From positions 1 through 9,128 of the forward strand of contig CAAFZX010000028.1 in assembly GCA_900767675.1 (NCBI GenBank): a stretch of 9,128 bases of DNA, written 5' to 3'. Both the position numbers and the translations under genes were made by a program. The notes beneath the pieces were generated by a model that was not told the DNA's origin, made no database searches, and saw nothing but the letters and a program-made list of their open reading frames with translations. Position 1 is the stretch's first letter. Each line of letters begins with the position of its first letter. This DNA is from an uncultured Collinsella sp. (GTDB lineage: Bacteria > Actinomycetota > Coriobacteriia > Coriobacteriales > Coriobacteriaceae). Of this stretch, positions 1 through 7,282 are shown one piece after another.

Positions 1-238
1 CCAAAAGCCGATCCGTGGTGTTGTCTGCATTTTACTAAATACAAATTCAATGTATACAGAAAGAAATATATAAGGAGTGGGAGGGATTCCGCCGTAGTCG
101 GCATTGTAGGAAAATCCAAAAGTTTAGATTTTCTCAAAATGCTTATCTTTTGGTCTTTGGTTCGGAATAGTGTAGTGCTGGCGGTCTATCTATTGTTTTC
201 GGTTGCTTGCTTCTTTACCGTACATGAGCATCTAAGCA
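1..238. other. Low-GC stretch of unknown origin preceding the mod fragment
   Basis: By hand count the first 240 bases are about 40% GC (96 of 240), against 60% or more from about base 480 onward. The plus-strand frame that continues into the mod fragment has no stop from base 1. The 80 residues it would encode are rich in Cys, Phe and hydrophobics and do not resemble a methyltransferase that I recognise. The minus strand also has a short open frame starting with the ATG at about 105 and running off the window. The heptamer CCAAAAG occurs at 1-7 and 116-122, and its complement at 147-153. No terminal inverted repeat, transposase or RNA gene is visible. It could be the end of an inserted element, a recombined recognition domain of mod, or a deletion scar. 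I cannot choose between these without the sequence to the left. Confidence 0.5.
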
Positions 239-900
239 CGGGTGATATTGTGCTTGATTTTTTCTCAGGCTCAGCATCGACCGCCCATGCCATGTTCCTG
301 CAGGAGCTCGGAAAAGATGATCGCTATCAGTTTATCCTTGTCCAGCTTCCAGAGCCTTGTGACCCGAAACGCGACGCCTACAAGGACGGGTATGAGACTC
401 TCTGCGACATAGGCGAAGGACGCATTCGCCGCGCAGGCGACAAAATCAAAACCGAGCTCGAGGAATCCAACCGTCAACTCAAGCTTGGCGAGGGACCCAA
501 GCAGCTTCCCGACATCGGCTTCCGTGTGTTCGAGCTCGATGAGTCCGGCATTGAGAAGCCCGAGCCCGGTCAGCTCCTCTTCGACGTGGTCAAGCCCGAT
601 CGCTCCGATATGGATATCGTCTTCGAGATGATGCTCAAATGGGGCCTCGAGCTCACGCTGCCCGTCGAGAAGTCTGAAGCCGCGGGCTATCCCATCTGGT
701 CCGTCGCTTGCGACGAGCTCGTCTGCTGCATGTCCCGAGGCCTCACCATTGAGGCGCTCGAGGCCATCGCCGACATGGAGCCCAGGCGCGTTCTCATCCT
801 CGATTCCGTCCTCGACGACACCCTCAAGCTCAACGCCGTGCAGATCTTCAAGCACGCCGGCGAGCGCATGGGCTGTGAGATCGAATTGAGGACGGTCTAG
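139..900 (+). CDS. mod: Type III restriction-modification methyltransferase (Mod), C-terminal fragment
   Basis: This is the C-terminal part of a type III Mod subunit, the N6-adenine methyltransferase that also supplies sequence recognition to the Mod-Res complex. Counting from the ATG at 139, residues 36-45 (DIVLDFFSGS) are the S-adenosylmethionine-binding motif I of a beta-class enzyme. They are followed by the type III Mod tail, with a VQLPEPCD segment and an RIRRAGDKI segment. In beta-class enzymes the catalytic DPPY motif IV and the recognition domain come before motif I, and neither is present. Full-length Mods have roughly 600 residues or more; only about 215 here are recognisable. Residues 1-34 are hydrophobic (about 139-222) and do not belong to the family. 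The ATG at 139 is simply the first available one, because the frame is open to base 1, so the gene may extend out of the window or be broken near base 240. The stop lies 1 base before res. A product starting at 139 could not methylate DNA by itself. Confidence 0.8.
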   Translation: MLIFWSLVRNSVVLAVYLLFSVACFFTVHEHLSTGDIVLDFFSGSASTAHAMFLQELGKDDRYQFILVQLPEPCDPKRDAYKDGYETLCDIGEGRIRRAGDKIKTELEESNRQLKLGEGPKQLPDIGFRVFELDESGIEKPEPGQLLFDVVKPDRSDMDIVFEMMLKWGLELTLPVEKSEAAGYPIWSVACDELVCCMSRGLTIEALEAIADMEPRRVLILDSVLDDTLKLNAVQIFKHAGERMGCEIELRTV

Positions 901-901
901 C

Positions 902-3900
902 ATGGCGGCGCTCGAGTTCAAGTTCTCATCCGACCAGCAGCACCAGCTGGAGGCCATCGAAGCAACCTGCGACCTGTTCCGCGGACAACAATTTATTGGC
1001 AGCGTATTCTCCGCCGATTCCGGCCGCAAAGGCCAGACGGCAATCGGCGAGCTCATGGTCGGCCACGGCAACGAGCTTCGCGTGGCGCCGGGCCAGCTCC
1101 TCGACAACCTGCACGCCGTGCAGGAGGAGGGCTGCCTCCCGGCAACCGACGTCCTCACCGATGGGCGCCTGCGAGACTTCACCGTCGAGATGGAGACCGG
1201 CACCGGCAAGACCTACGTCTACATCCGCTCCATCTACGAGCTAAACCGCCGCTACGGCATCACCAAGTTCGTTATCGTCGTGCCGAGCGTGGCCATCCGC
1301 GAGGGCGTCCTCAAGAGCCTCCAGACCACCCGCAGGCACTTCGAGACGCTCTACGACCGCACGCCGCTCGACTACTTCGTGTACGACTCGAAGGACATGG
1401 GGCCGGTGGGTAACTTCGCCACGTCGAGCTCCATCCAGGTCATGGTCATCAACATCGACGCGTTCAACAAGGGCCTCGAGAAGGATGGCACCGCGAAGGA
1501 GGGCAACCTCTTCCACCGTCCCAGCGAGAAGCTCACCGGCGGCTTCAGCCCTCGCGAGCTCGTGAGCGCCTGCAAGCCCGTCGTCATCATCGACGAGCCC
1601 CAGAGCGTCGACAACACCAAGCAGGCCAAGGCCGCCATCAAGAGCCTGAACCCGCTGTTCGTGCTGCGCTACTCGGCCACGCACAAGCAGGCCTACAACA
1701 TGATCTACCGCCTCACGCCGGTCGACGCCTTCGAGCGCCACCTGGTGAAGGGCATCTGCGTGGACTCGATCAAGGCCGAGGCGAACCTCAACGGCGCGTA
1801 CGTGAGGCTCGAGTCCGTCAAGTCCGACCCGTTCTCCGCCAAGGTGTCCATCGACGTGCGCCAGGCCGACGGCACGCAGAAGCGCAAGGCCGTCACGGTG
1901 AAGACCGGCAACGACCTCTACCAGAAGAGCGGCGAGAACAGCGACTACGAGAGCGGCTGGGTGGTCAACAACATCGGCGCCGCAGTGGGCGACGAGTTCA
2001 TAGAGTTCCAGAACGGCGAGGTGCTCGAGCTCGGCGAGGCGCTGGGCGACGTCAACGAGGAGGTCGTCAAGCGCGCGCAGATCCGCCGCACCATCGAGGA
2101 CCACCTGGCCCGCCAGTTCGAGCTGTGGCCGCGCGGCGTGAAGGTGCTCTCGCTCTTCTTCATCGACCGCGTCGACCGATACCGCGTCTACGAGCCCGAA
2201 GTCCACGGCGGCCTGTACGCCCTGATGTTTGAGGAGGAGTACGCAGGTGCCCTGAACTCGAAGGCGCCTCGTCGCATCGCAAAGGCGGCGGGGATCGGCA
2301 AGGGCACGTGGCTCGAGTGCTACGAAGCCGTCGGCGCCCCGCTGGTGCGCGACCCCCACGCCGTGCACCAGGGATACTTCGCCAAGGACAAGAAGGGCAA
2401 GTTCAAGGACTCCAAGGGAGCCGCCGGCACCGCCGACGACGCCGGGGCCTTCGAGCTCATCATGCAGAAGAAGGAGACGCTCATCTCCTTCCCGGACGGC
2501 AAGGACGCGGACAAGGACGTCTCTTTCGTCTTCAGCCACTCCGCGCTCAAGGAGGGCTGGGACAACCCCAACGTGTTCCAGATCTGCACGCTCGTCGAGA
2601 CAAAGGACAACCTGACCAAGCGCCAGAAGATCGGCCGCGGTCTGCGCCTGTGCGTGAACCAGGATGGCGAGCGCCTGTACGACCCAGAGGCGAACGTGCT
2701 CACCGTCATCGCGAACGAGAGCTACGACGACTTCGCCAACGGCCTGCAGAAGGAGCTTGAGGCTGAGGACTTCAAGTTCGGCGTCATCACTCCGGAGAGC
2801 TTCACGAAGGTCACGGTCAAGGGCGATGATGGCGTCGAGGAGCGCCTGGGCTACGAGAAGTCCAAGCAGGTCTACGACCACCTCGTCGCGACCGGCATGG
2901 TCGACGGCAAGGGCGCGGTGACGCCCGAGCTGAAGGCGGCCGCCGAGGAGGGCAAGGTCGAGCTCCCCGCCGAGCTCGAGCCTGCCAAGGAGCAGGTCGA
3001 GGCGATCATCATCCACAAGTCCCAGAGGGTCCAGATCCGTGACAAGGCCAAGGAGGTCTCGGTCGAGCTGCAGAAGGACGTCACGCTCGACCCTGCGTTC
3101 CAGGCCCTGTGGGACCGCATCCGCCAGCGCACGCGCTTCCAGGTCGAGGTCGACTCCGGCAAGCTCATCGAGCATGCCATCGAAGCTGTCGACGGCATGC
3201 TCGCCGTGCGCCCGCCCCAGGTGACGAGCGAGCGTGCCTCGCTGGGCATCGACGACGCGGGCGTGAGCGCCGAGGGCACGGGCACCTCCGTGGTGTCCGT
3301 TTCGGGAAAGGTGAAATACGACCTTCCCGACCCGATCGCAGAGCTGCAGGACGCCGTCGGGCTCACCCGCGGCACCATCAAGGCGATCCTCGAGGGCTGC
3401 AGCCGCCTCGACGAGTTTGAGATCGACCCCGCGACCTTCCTCGCGCAGGTCGGCGACAAGATCAACCGCGTGAAGAACGACCTCATCGCCCAGGGCATCA
3501 AGTACGTGCGCCTTCCCGAGGACGAGTGGTACACCATGCGCGACCTCGAGCTTGACGACTACACGGCCTACCTTGGGCAGAACGCGTGGAAGCCGGACAT
3601 GACGAGCAAGAGCCTGTACAACTACGTGGTCTACGACTCGGCGGGGGTCGAGCGCTCCTTTGCCGAGGCTCTAGACAAGCAGGAGGAGGTTCTCGTGTTC
3701 GCGAAATTGCCCTCGGCGTTCAAGATCGACACGCCGCTCGGCAGTTACAACCCCGACTGGGCGTACGTCGAGGAGGCCGACGGCGAGCGCCGCGTGTACT
3801 TCGTGACCGAGACCAAGGGCGGCAAGAACGGCGAGCCCGCCCTGCGCGACGCGGAGAAGATCAAGATCGGCTGCGCCAAGAAGCACTTCGAGGCGCTGGA

Positions 3901-3964
3901 CCTCGGAAACGACTTCCATTACAACGTGCGCACGACCTACCAATACGAGGCGGTGAAGGCTTAG
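902..3964 (+). CDS. res: Type III restriction enzyme, Res subunit (helicase-nuclease)
   Basis: This is the ATP-dependent motor and nuclease subunit of a type III restriction system, which cleaves DNA when assembled with Mod. The SF2 helicase motifs occur in order: Walker A TGTGKT at residues 99-104 (K103), motif II DEPQ at 231-234, motif III SAT at 258-260, motif V SHSALKEGWDNP at 545-556, and motif VI QKIGRGLR at 575-582. The C-terminal nuclease is visible as NPDW (D952), then ETKGG with E970 and K972, the PD-(D/E)xK arrangement. At 1,020 residues the protein is full length for the family and no motif is missing. The start is set by the ATG one base after the mod stop, with GAGGA at 888-892 as ribosome binding site. 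Translation is probably coupled to mod upstream and to the DUF4238 gene one base downstream. GC of counted lines is about 63-68%. Res enzymes need Mod for recognition, so activity depends on whether an intact Mod exists. Confidence 0.97.
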   Translation: MAALEFKFSSDQQHQLEAIEATCDLFRGQQFIGSVFSADSGRKGQTAIGELMVGHGNELRVAPGQLLDNLHAVQEEGCLPATDVLTDGRLRDFTVEMETGTGKTYVYIRSIYELNRRYGITKFVIVVPSVAIREGVLKSLQTTRRHFETLYDRTPLDYFVYDSKDMGPVGNFATSSSIQVMVINIDAFNKGLEKDGTAKEGNLFHRPSEKLTGGFSPRELVSACKPVVIIDEPQSVDNTKQAKAAIKSLNPLFVLRYSATHKQAYNMIYRLTPVDAFERHLVKGICVDSIKAEANLNGAYVRLESVKSDPFSAKVSIDVRQADGTQKRKAVTVKTGNDLYQKSGENSDYESGWVVNNIGAAVGDEFIEFQNGEVLELGEALGDVNEEVVKRAQIRRTIEDHLARQFELWPRGVKVLSLFFIDRVDRYRVYEPEVHGGLYALMFEEEYAGALNSKAPRRIAKAAGIGKGTWLECYEAVGAPLVRDPHAVHQGYFAKDKKGKFKDSKGAAGTADDAGAFELIMQKKETLISFPDGKDADKDVSFVFSHSALKEGWDNPNVFQICTLVETKDNLTKRQKIGRGLRLCVNQDGERLYDPEANVLTVIANESYDDFANGLQKELEAEDFKFGVITPESFTKVTVKGDDGVEERLGYEKSKQVYDHLVATGMVDGKGAVTPELKAAAEEGKVELPAELEPAKEQVEAIIIHKSQRVQIRDKAKEVSVELQKDVTLDPAFQALWDRIRQRTRFQVEVDSGKLIEHAIEAVDGMLAVRPPQVTSERASLGIDDAGVSAEGTGTSVVSVSGKVKYDLPDPIAELQDAVGLTRGTIKAILEGCSRLDEFEIDPATFLAQVGDKINRVKNDLIAQGIKYVRLPEDEWYTMRDLELDDYTAYLGQNAWKPDMTSKSLYNYVVYDSAGVERSFAEALDKQEEVLVFAKLPSAFKIDTPLGSYNPDWAYVEEADGERRVYFVTETKGGKNGEPALRDAEKIKIGCAKKHFEALDLGNDFHYNVRTTYQYEAVKA

Positions 3965-3965
3965 G

Positions 3966-5093
3966 ATGTCGAAGCTGCCCGGAAAGATGACGCGAAAGCA
4001 GCACTGGGTGCCGCGGTTCTACCTGCGCCATTTCGCGGATTCCTCCGGGCAGCTTCATGCCTACAGCAGACAGAAGGGCTCCTTCTTCCGCACGAATTGC
4101 GAGAACCTTTGCAGCATGCGCGATCTTTATGAGGTCGAGCATGCCGATGCGACAGGCGATGCGACAGACAGATTCTATGCGCAGAACCTCATCGAGGTTA
4201 AGCTATCTGAGCTCGAGAGCCGCATCGCGCCGCTTTACGATCGCTTTTTGGAACGCCAGAAAGAAGACCAGTGCGAAGACGAAGGGTATTCTGATGGGAA
4301 AGCCGCCGTTTGCGAGCTGGCGGCAAATATCATCGTCCGGCACCCTATCAGTATGCGCGTCGACAAGAAATGGTCACGCGAGACTGCCGAAGAGCTGCTC
4401 AGAAACGTTCATCTGACACCCTATGAGCTCGGCTTGCTCGATTGGTCGGATTGGCGCGGGGATTCCCAAGCGGTGGTCGAGCTTGCCGCCGCCGCAACCA
4501 TGCTCTTCTCCAACGATGATATTGTGCCAGTTAACCGTATTCGAAAGGCTTTTTTTGAGAAGAGCTTCTCCATCCTTAGGGCACCCGTCGGCTCAGGGTT
4601 CGTTACGACGTCGATGCCTATGTTCATCATCGGGCCCGAGGACGACTCGTACGATTTTCATCTCGCGTATATGCCGTTGAGCAGTGAGTATGCTGCGGTC
4701 TTTTCAGATGACCCTCTATTTCCGCCGTTTGCGAGACTCGGTTTTTCGGGCGTCGAGTTCATGAACCGACTTCTTCTGCTTAACTGCGAGCATTGGGATG
4801 TCGCCATATCGAGGGGAAGCGGCCCGCTCGAGCACGCGGTACGCGATTGGAGTCAAGCGAACAGTGCCGAATTCATGCACGAGATGTTCACGCGCGACGG
4901 CAGGGAGCTATCCCTCGACACAGTGATCTACGACCGCTCGAAGAAGAAGGGGCAGACGATGATCGATACCATCGACCGTGGCTGCCTCGAGGGCGGCTGC
5001 CTTGATGACGAGGACCTGCGCATCATCTTCGAGCACCTTCTGGGGAGAAGACGGCAAGGACCGGGAACATTAAAGGGTCAAGCAGCGTATTGA
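3966..5093 (+). CDS. DUF4238 family protein of unknown function, coupled to res
   Basis: The N-terminus has the DUF4238 signature H-x-V-P-x-x-Y-L-x-x-F (H13, P16, Y19, L20, F23). An FYAQNLIEVKLSELE segment and a mid-protein PLSSEY-type segment follow, both typical of the family. No catalytic function is established for the family as far as I know, and I see no helicase, nuclease or membrane motif. The 375 residues are within a normal range. The ATG at 3966 lies 1 base after the res stop, with GAAGG inside the end of res as ribosome binding site. An internal ATG at 3987 (M8) is a less likely start. Counted lines run between 40% and 60% GC, typically about 53-55% and clearly below res, so this gene may have joined the cassette separately. 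Its last residues are encoded over a 7-bp inverted repeat (5075-5105). Position suggests an accessory or independent defence role, which is inference only. Confidence 0.85.
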   Translation: MSKLPGKMTRKQHWVPRFYLRHFADSSGQLHAYSRQKGSFFRTNCENLCSMRDLYEVEHADATGDATDRFYAQNLIEVKLSELESRIAPLYDRFLERQKEDQCEDEGYSDGKAAVCELAANIIVRHPISMRVDKKWSRETAEELLRNVHLTPYELGLLDWSDWRGDSQAVVELAAAATMLFSNDDIVPVNRIRKAFFEKSFSILRAPVGSGFVTTSMPMFIIGPEDDSYDFHLAYMPLSSEYAAVFSDDPLFPPFARLGFSGVEFMNRLLLLNCEHWDVAISRGSGPLEHAVRDWSQANSAEFMHEMFTRDGRELSLDTVIYDRSKKKGQTMIDTIDRGCLEGGCLDDEDLRIIFEHLLGRRRQGPGTLKGQAAY

Positions 5094-5105
5094 TAAAATT
5101 GACCC
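5075..5105. repeat. Inverted repeat GGGTCAA-N17-TTGACCC at the DUF4238/DUF262 junction
   Basis: A perfect 7-bp inverted repeat has arms at 5075-5081 and 5099-5105 with a 17-base loop. The left arm lies in the last codons of the DUF4238 gene and the right arm lies in the gap before the DUF262 gene. There is no U-tract after the right arm, so a classical intrinsic terminator is unlikely. The repeat flanks a candidate extended -10 element (5091-5099), so an operator is possible. It could also be a recombination scar between the two genes. Confidence 0.5.
5091..5099 (+). promoter_or_regulatory. Candidate extended -10 promoter for the DUF262 gene
   Basis: The bases TGATAAAAT form a TGN extension followed by TAAAAT, a 5-of-6 match to TATAAT, within an otherwise GC-rich region. 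No convincing -35 box lies 16-18 bases upstream. The predicted start of transcription would be about 5106, some 39 bases before the ATG at 5145. The site overlaps the stop codon of the DUF4238 gene and sits between the arms of the inverted repeat 5075-5105. Confidence 0.35.
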
Positions 5106-5144
5106 CGCCAGCAATAACCGCAAAGGATAGATAGGGCTTTAAGG

Positions 5145-6848
5145 ATGGATGCAGGAAAAGCAACGATAAGCGGCGTGTTCAACGGATCGCGCCTGCTCGA
5201 AATACCTTTTTACCAAAGGGCGTACGTCTGGGGAGAAGAGCAATGGGAGCGTTTCCTCGGCGACATGGAGTTCGTCACGGCCTCGAAGCGGCCCTATTTC
5301 CTGGGCTCCATCATCCTGAAGCAGGCCTCCTCCGGCAACACCTGGTCCGAGGTCTCCGAGGTTCGCACCGTCATCGACGGCCAGCAGCGACTCACGACCA
5401 TGGTCATCTTCTTCAAGGCACTCTGTGCAAAAAACGGCACCAACAATTTGTTTGAGCGAGATTTCGTCCTGGAGACCGGCGATGTCGCCTTGCGGCACGG
5501 CAAGTACGACCGGCAGGATTTCGAAAAGGTCGTCAGCGCCACGGGCTGCGAACCCCTCGAGGGCTCCTCGGCCATCGTCCTTGCCTACAACTACTTCCTC
5601 AAGAATATCGACCCGGAGAAGGTCGACAGGAACACGATCAAGTCGAACGTCCAGTTCGTCTGCATCGATCTTACCGAGGGCGAGGACGAGCAGCAGATAT
5701 TCGACACCATCAACTCGCTCGGGGTGCGCCTGACGACGGCGGAGCTCCTTAAGAACTACTTCTTCAACCGCGAGAACGAGCAGGCGTTCAAGGAGTGCTG
5801 GGAAGACGTCTTCGAGCCCACGGCTGAGAAGAGGGAGTATTGGGAGCAGGAGATCGTTACCGGGCGCATCAAGCGCACGCTCGTCGACCTCTTCTTCGAC
5901 GCGTTCCTCCAGATTCTGGTCCAGGACAAGAGGCGTGGCGTCACGACCGAGGACAAGCTCTTCTATTCGCGTACTTCGAACCTCTTCCAGTCCTACAAGG
6001 ATTTCATCGGCAGGTACTGCAACGGAGACAAGGACGAGATCCTCAGCAGCATGAAGGCGTATGCCAAGGTGTTCGAGTCCACGTTTGACCCAAGCTGCTG
6101 CGACGCGGACATCCCCTCCGCCCCCGGCGTCGAGCGCCTGAACGTGCTGATATTCGGCCTCAAGAACTCGACGCTCATCCCGTACGTGCTCTACGTTCGA
6201 AAGAACGCGGAGTCTTCGAGCGAGGAATCTAAGATCTACGCCCTGCTTGAGAGCTACATCGTCCGCCGAATGCTGGTTCAGGCGACCACGAAGAACTACA
6301 ACAGGCTGTTCACCTCGCTGATCTTGAACGAGGTGAAGGACGCGGAGGCGCTGAGGAAGGCTCTCGAAGCCAATGACGAGGCGACGACGTACATGCCCGG
6401 CGACGCCGAGGTTCGAGCGGCATTCGAGGAATCGTGTCTGTACAACCTCCAGTCCAAGGGCGTCCTCTATCTGCTGGAAAGCGCCATTCGTCCGGGCATG
6501 AGCAGCACGGCCCTGCTCGGGTTCAACCAGTACACCCTCGAGCACATGATGCCCAAGAAGTGGCGCAACAAATGGGGAGCCCTCGACGATGAGGCTGCCA
6601 CGCGAAGGGACCGGAAGCTCCTCACGCTCGGCAACCTCGCCATCATCACGCATTCGCTCAACGCCTCCATCCGCGATGCCGATTGGCCCACCAAGAAGCA
6701 GGGAAAGGGATACAAGGACGGCCTTGCCCTCTGCGCCGCCGGCCTTGCGACCATGGCCGGCGCCCTAGAGAAGGAGTCTTGGAACGAGGGCGATATCGCC
6801 GATCGCGCCGAATGGCTTGCGGACAAGGCGTTGGAGGTCTGGCGCTAG
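5145..6848 (+). CDS. DUF262/DUF1524 protein, GmrSD-like type IV restriction enzyme
   Basis: This is a single-chain protein with a GmrS-like N-terminal DUF262 domain and a GmrD-like C-terminal DUF1524 HNH nuclease. In GmrSD and the related BrxU, the first domain drives NTP-dependent recognition and the second cuts modified phage DNA. Visible here are IPFYQRAYVW (residues 20-29), the ParB/Srx-like DGQQR at 78-82 preceded by VI, and an F-x-TIN-x-x-G-x-x-LT-x-x-ELLKN block at 186-206. The HNH part has EHMMP with H467, GNL with N497, then N506 and a downstream lysine pair. At 567 residues it is a normal full-length member with no missing core motif. The start at 5145 has only a weak AGGG (5133-5136) upstream. 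It is the last gene of the plus-strand cassette, 51 bases after the DUF4238 gene, and its stop lies 3 bases from the stop of the convergent gene. The substrate (glucosylated, hydroxymethylated or other DNA) cannot be read from the sequence. Confidence 0.92.
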   Translation: MDAGKATISGVFNGSRLLEIPFYQRAYVWGEEQWERFLGDMEFVTASKRPYFLGSIILKQASSGNTWSEVSEVRTVIDGQQRLTTMVIFFKALCAKNGTNNLFERDFVLETGDVALRHGKYDRQDFEKVVSATGCEPLEGSSAIVLAYNYFLKNIDPEKVDRNTIKSNVQFVCIDLTEGEDEQQIFDTINSLGVRLTTAELLKNYFFNRENEQAFKECWEDVFEPTAEKREYWEQEIVTGRIKRTLVDLFFDAFLQILVQDKRRGVTTEDKLFYSRTSNLFQSYKDFIGRYCNGDKDEILSSMKAYAKVFESTFDPSCCDADIPSAPGVERLNVLIFGLKNSTLIPYVLYVRKNAESSSEESKIYALLESYIVRRMLVQATTKNYNRLFTSLILNEVKDAEALRKALEANDEATTYMPGDAEVRAAFEESCLYNLQSKGVLYLLESAIRPGMSSTALLGFNQYTLEHMMPKKWRNKWGALDDEAATRRDRKLLTLGNLAIITHSLNASIRDADWPTKKQGKGYKDGLALCAAGLATMAGALEKESWNEGDIADRAEWLADKALEVWR

Positions 6849-6851
6849 GCC

Positions 6852-7277
6852 CTACCTGCGTCCCATCTCGAAGATGCTTGCGGTGTCGGAACCCGCATCG
6901 ATGACGGATGGAACCGGCTCTTCCAAAAACGTAGTTCGTGGCGATGTCTCTTCCGTCGGCGCGTCAACAGGCTCGCCGAGCGCTAGGAAGAACCTCATCA
7001 CGTGCTCAATTCTCTGTTGCAGGGACTCGCTCAGCTCGCCGTAGGAGGCCGCCAGCCGCACCTCCTTGGCCAATTCCGCCATCGAGTCCCTCAGTGCCTT
7101 CTGCACGCTCACGGAGGGCCTCACCTCGACCTGGGTATCGGTGAGCTTGGCGATGATGTAGTCCTGCCTGTTCATGCCGCTCCAGGCTGCCATCTCGCAT
7201 ATGAGCTTGCGCTCCTCGGGCGTGCAGCGGAACGCCATCGTCTTGCTGCGCTTGCGGGCGCTGTTCTCGCACGGCAT
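6852..7277 (-). CDS. MobC-like / ribbon-helix-helix mobilisation-type protein
   Basis: This is a 141-residue protein. Residues 14-47, beginning MAFRCTPEE, have the pattern of the ribbon-helix-helix domain of plasmid and ICE mobilisation accessory proteins (MobC-like): a short strand, a charged helix, then SGMNRQDYIIAKL. Such proteins bind oriT DNA beside a relaxase. The C-terminal half is a charged helix (around 80-100) followed by a Pro/Thr/Ser/Glu-rich tail without recognisable function. The ATG at 7277 starts 5 bases after the integrase stop, with a GGGGG ribosome binding site ending about 8 bases upstream. M14 is a possible alternative start but has no clear binding site. It is the third gene of a xis-int-mob minus-strand operon. 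No relaxase or oriT is present in the window. It could instead be a DNA-binding regulator of the element. Confidence 0.7.
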   Translation of the reverse strand: MPCENSARKRSKTMAFRCTPEERKLICEMAAWSGMNRQDYIIAKLTDTQVEVRPSVSVQKALRDSMAELAKEVRLAASYGELSESLQQRIEHVMRFFLALGEPVDAPTEETSPRTTFLEEPVPSVIDAGSDTASIFEMGRR

Positions 7278-7282
7278 CCTTC

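Noticed and set aside
271..1209. Minus-strand open frame across the mod/res junction
   Set aside because: It runs opposite well-conserved Mod and Res sequence and has no recognisable domain.
1241..3175. A 644-codon open frame on the minus strand opposite res
   Set aside because: The translation is a monotonous Leu/Val/Asp/Glu/Ala mix with no domain. Res is fully accounted for on the plus strand, and long antisense frames are expected from G/C-ending codons.
5099..5104. TTGACC as a -35 box for the DUF262 gene
   Set aside because: No -10-like hexamer lies 16-18 bases downstream. The bases are better explained as the right arm of the inverted repeat.
5139..6653. A 504-codon minus-strand frame opposite the DUF262 gene
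   Set aside because: It is a low-complexity Leu/Val/Arg/Glu translation without motifs, while the plus strand has clear DUF262 and DUF1524 motifs. It is a composition artefact.
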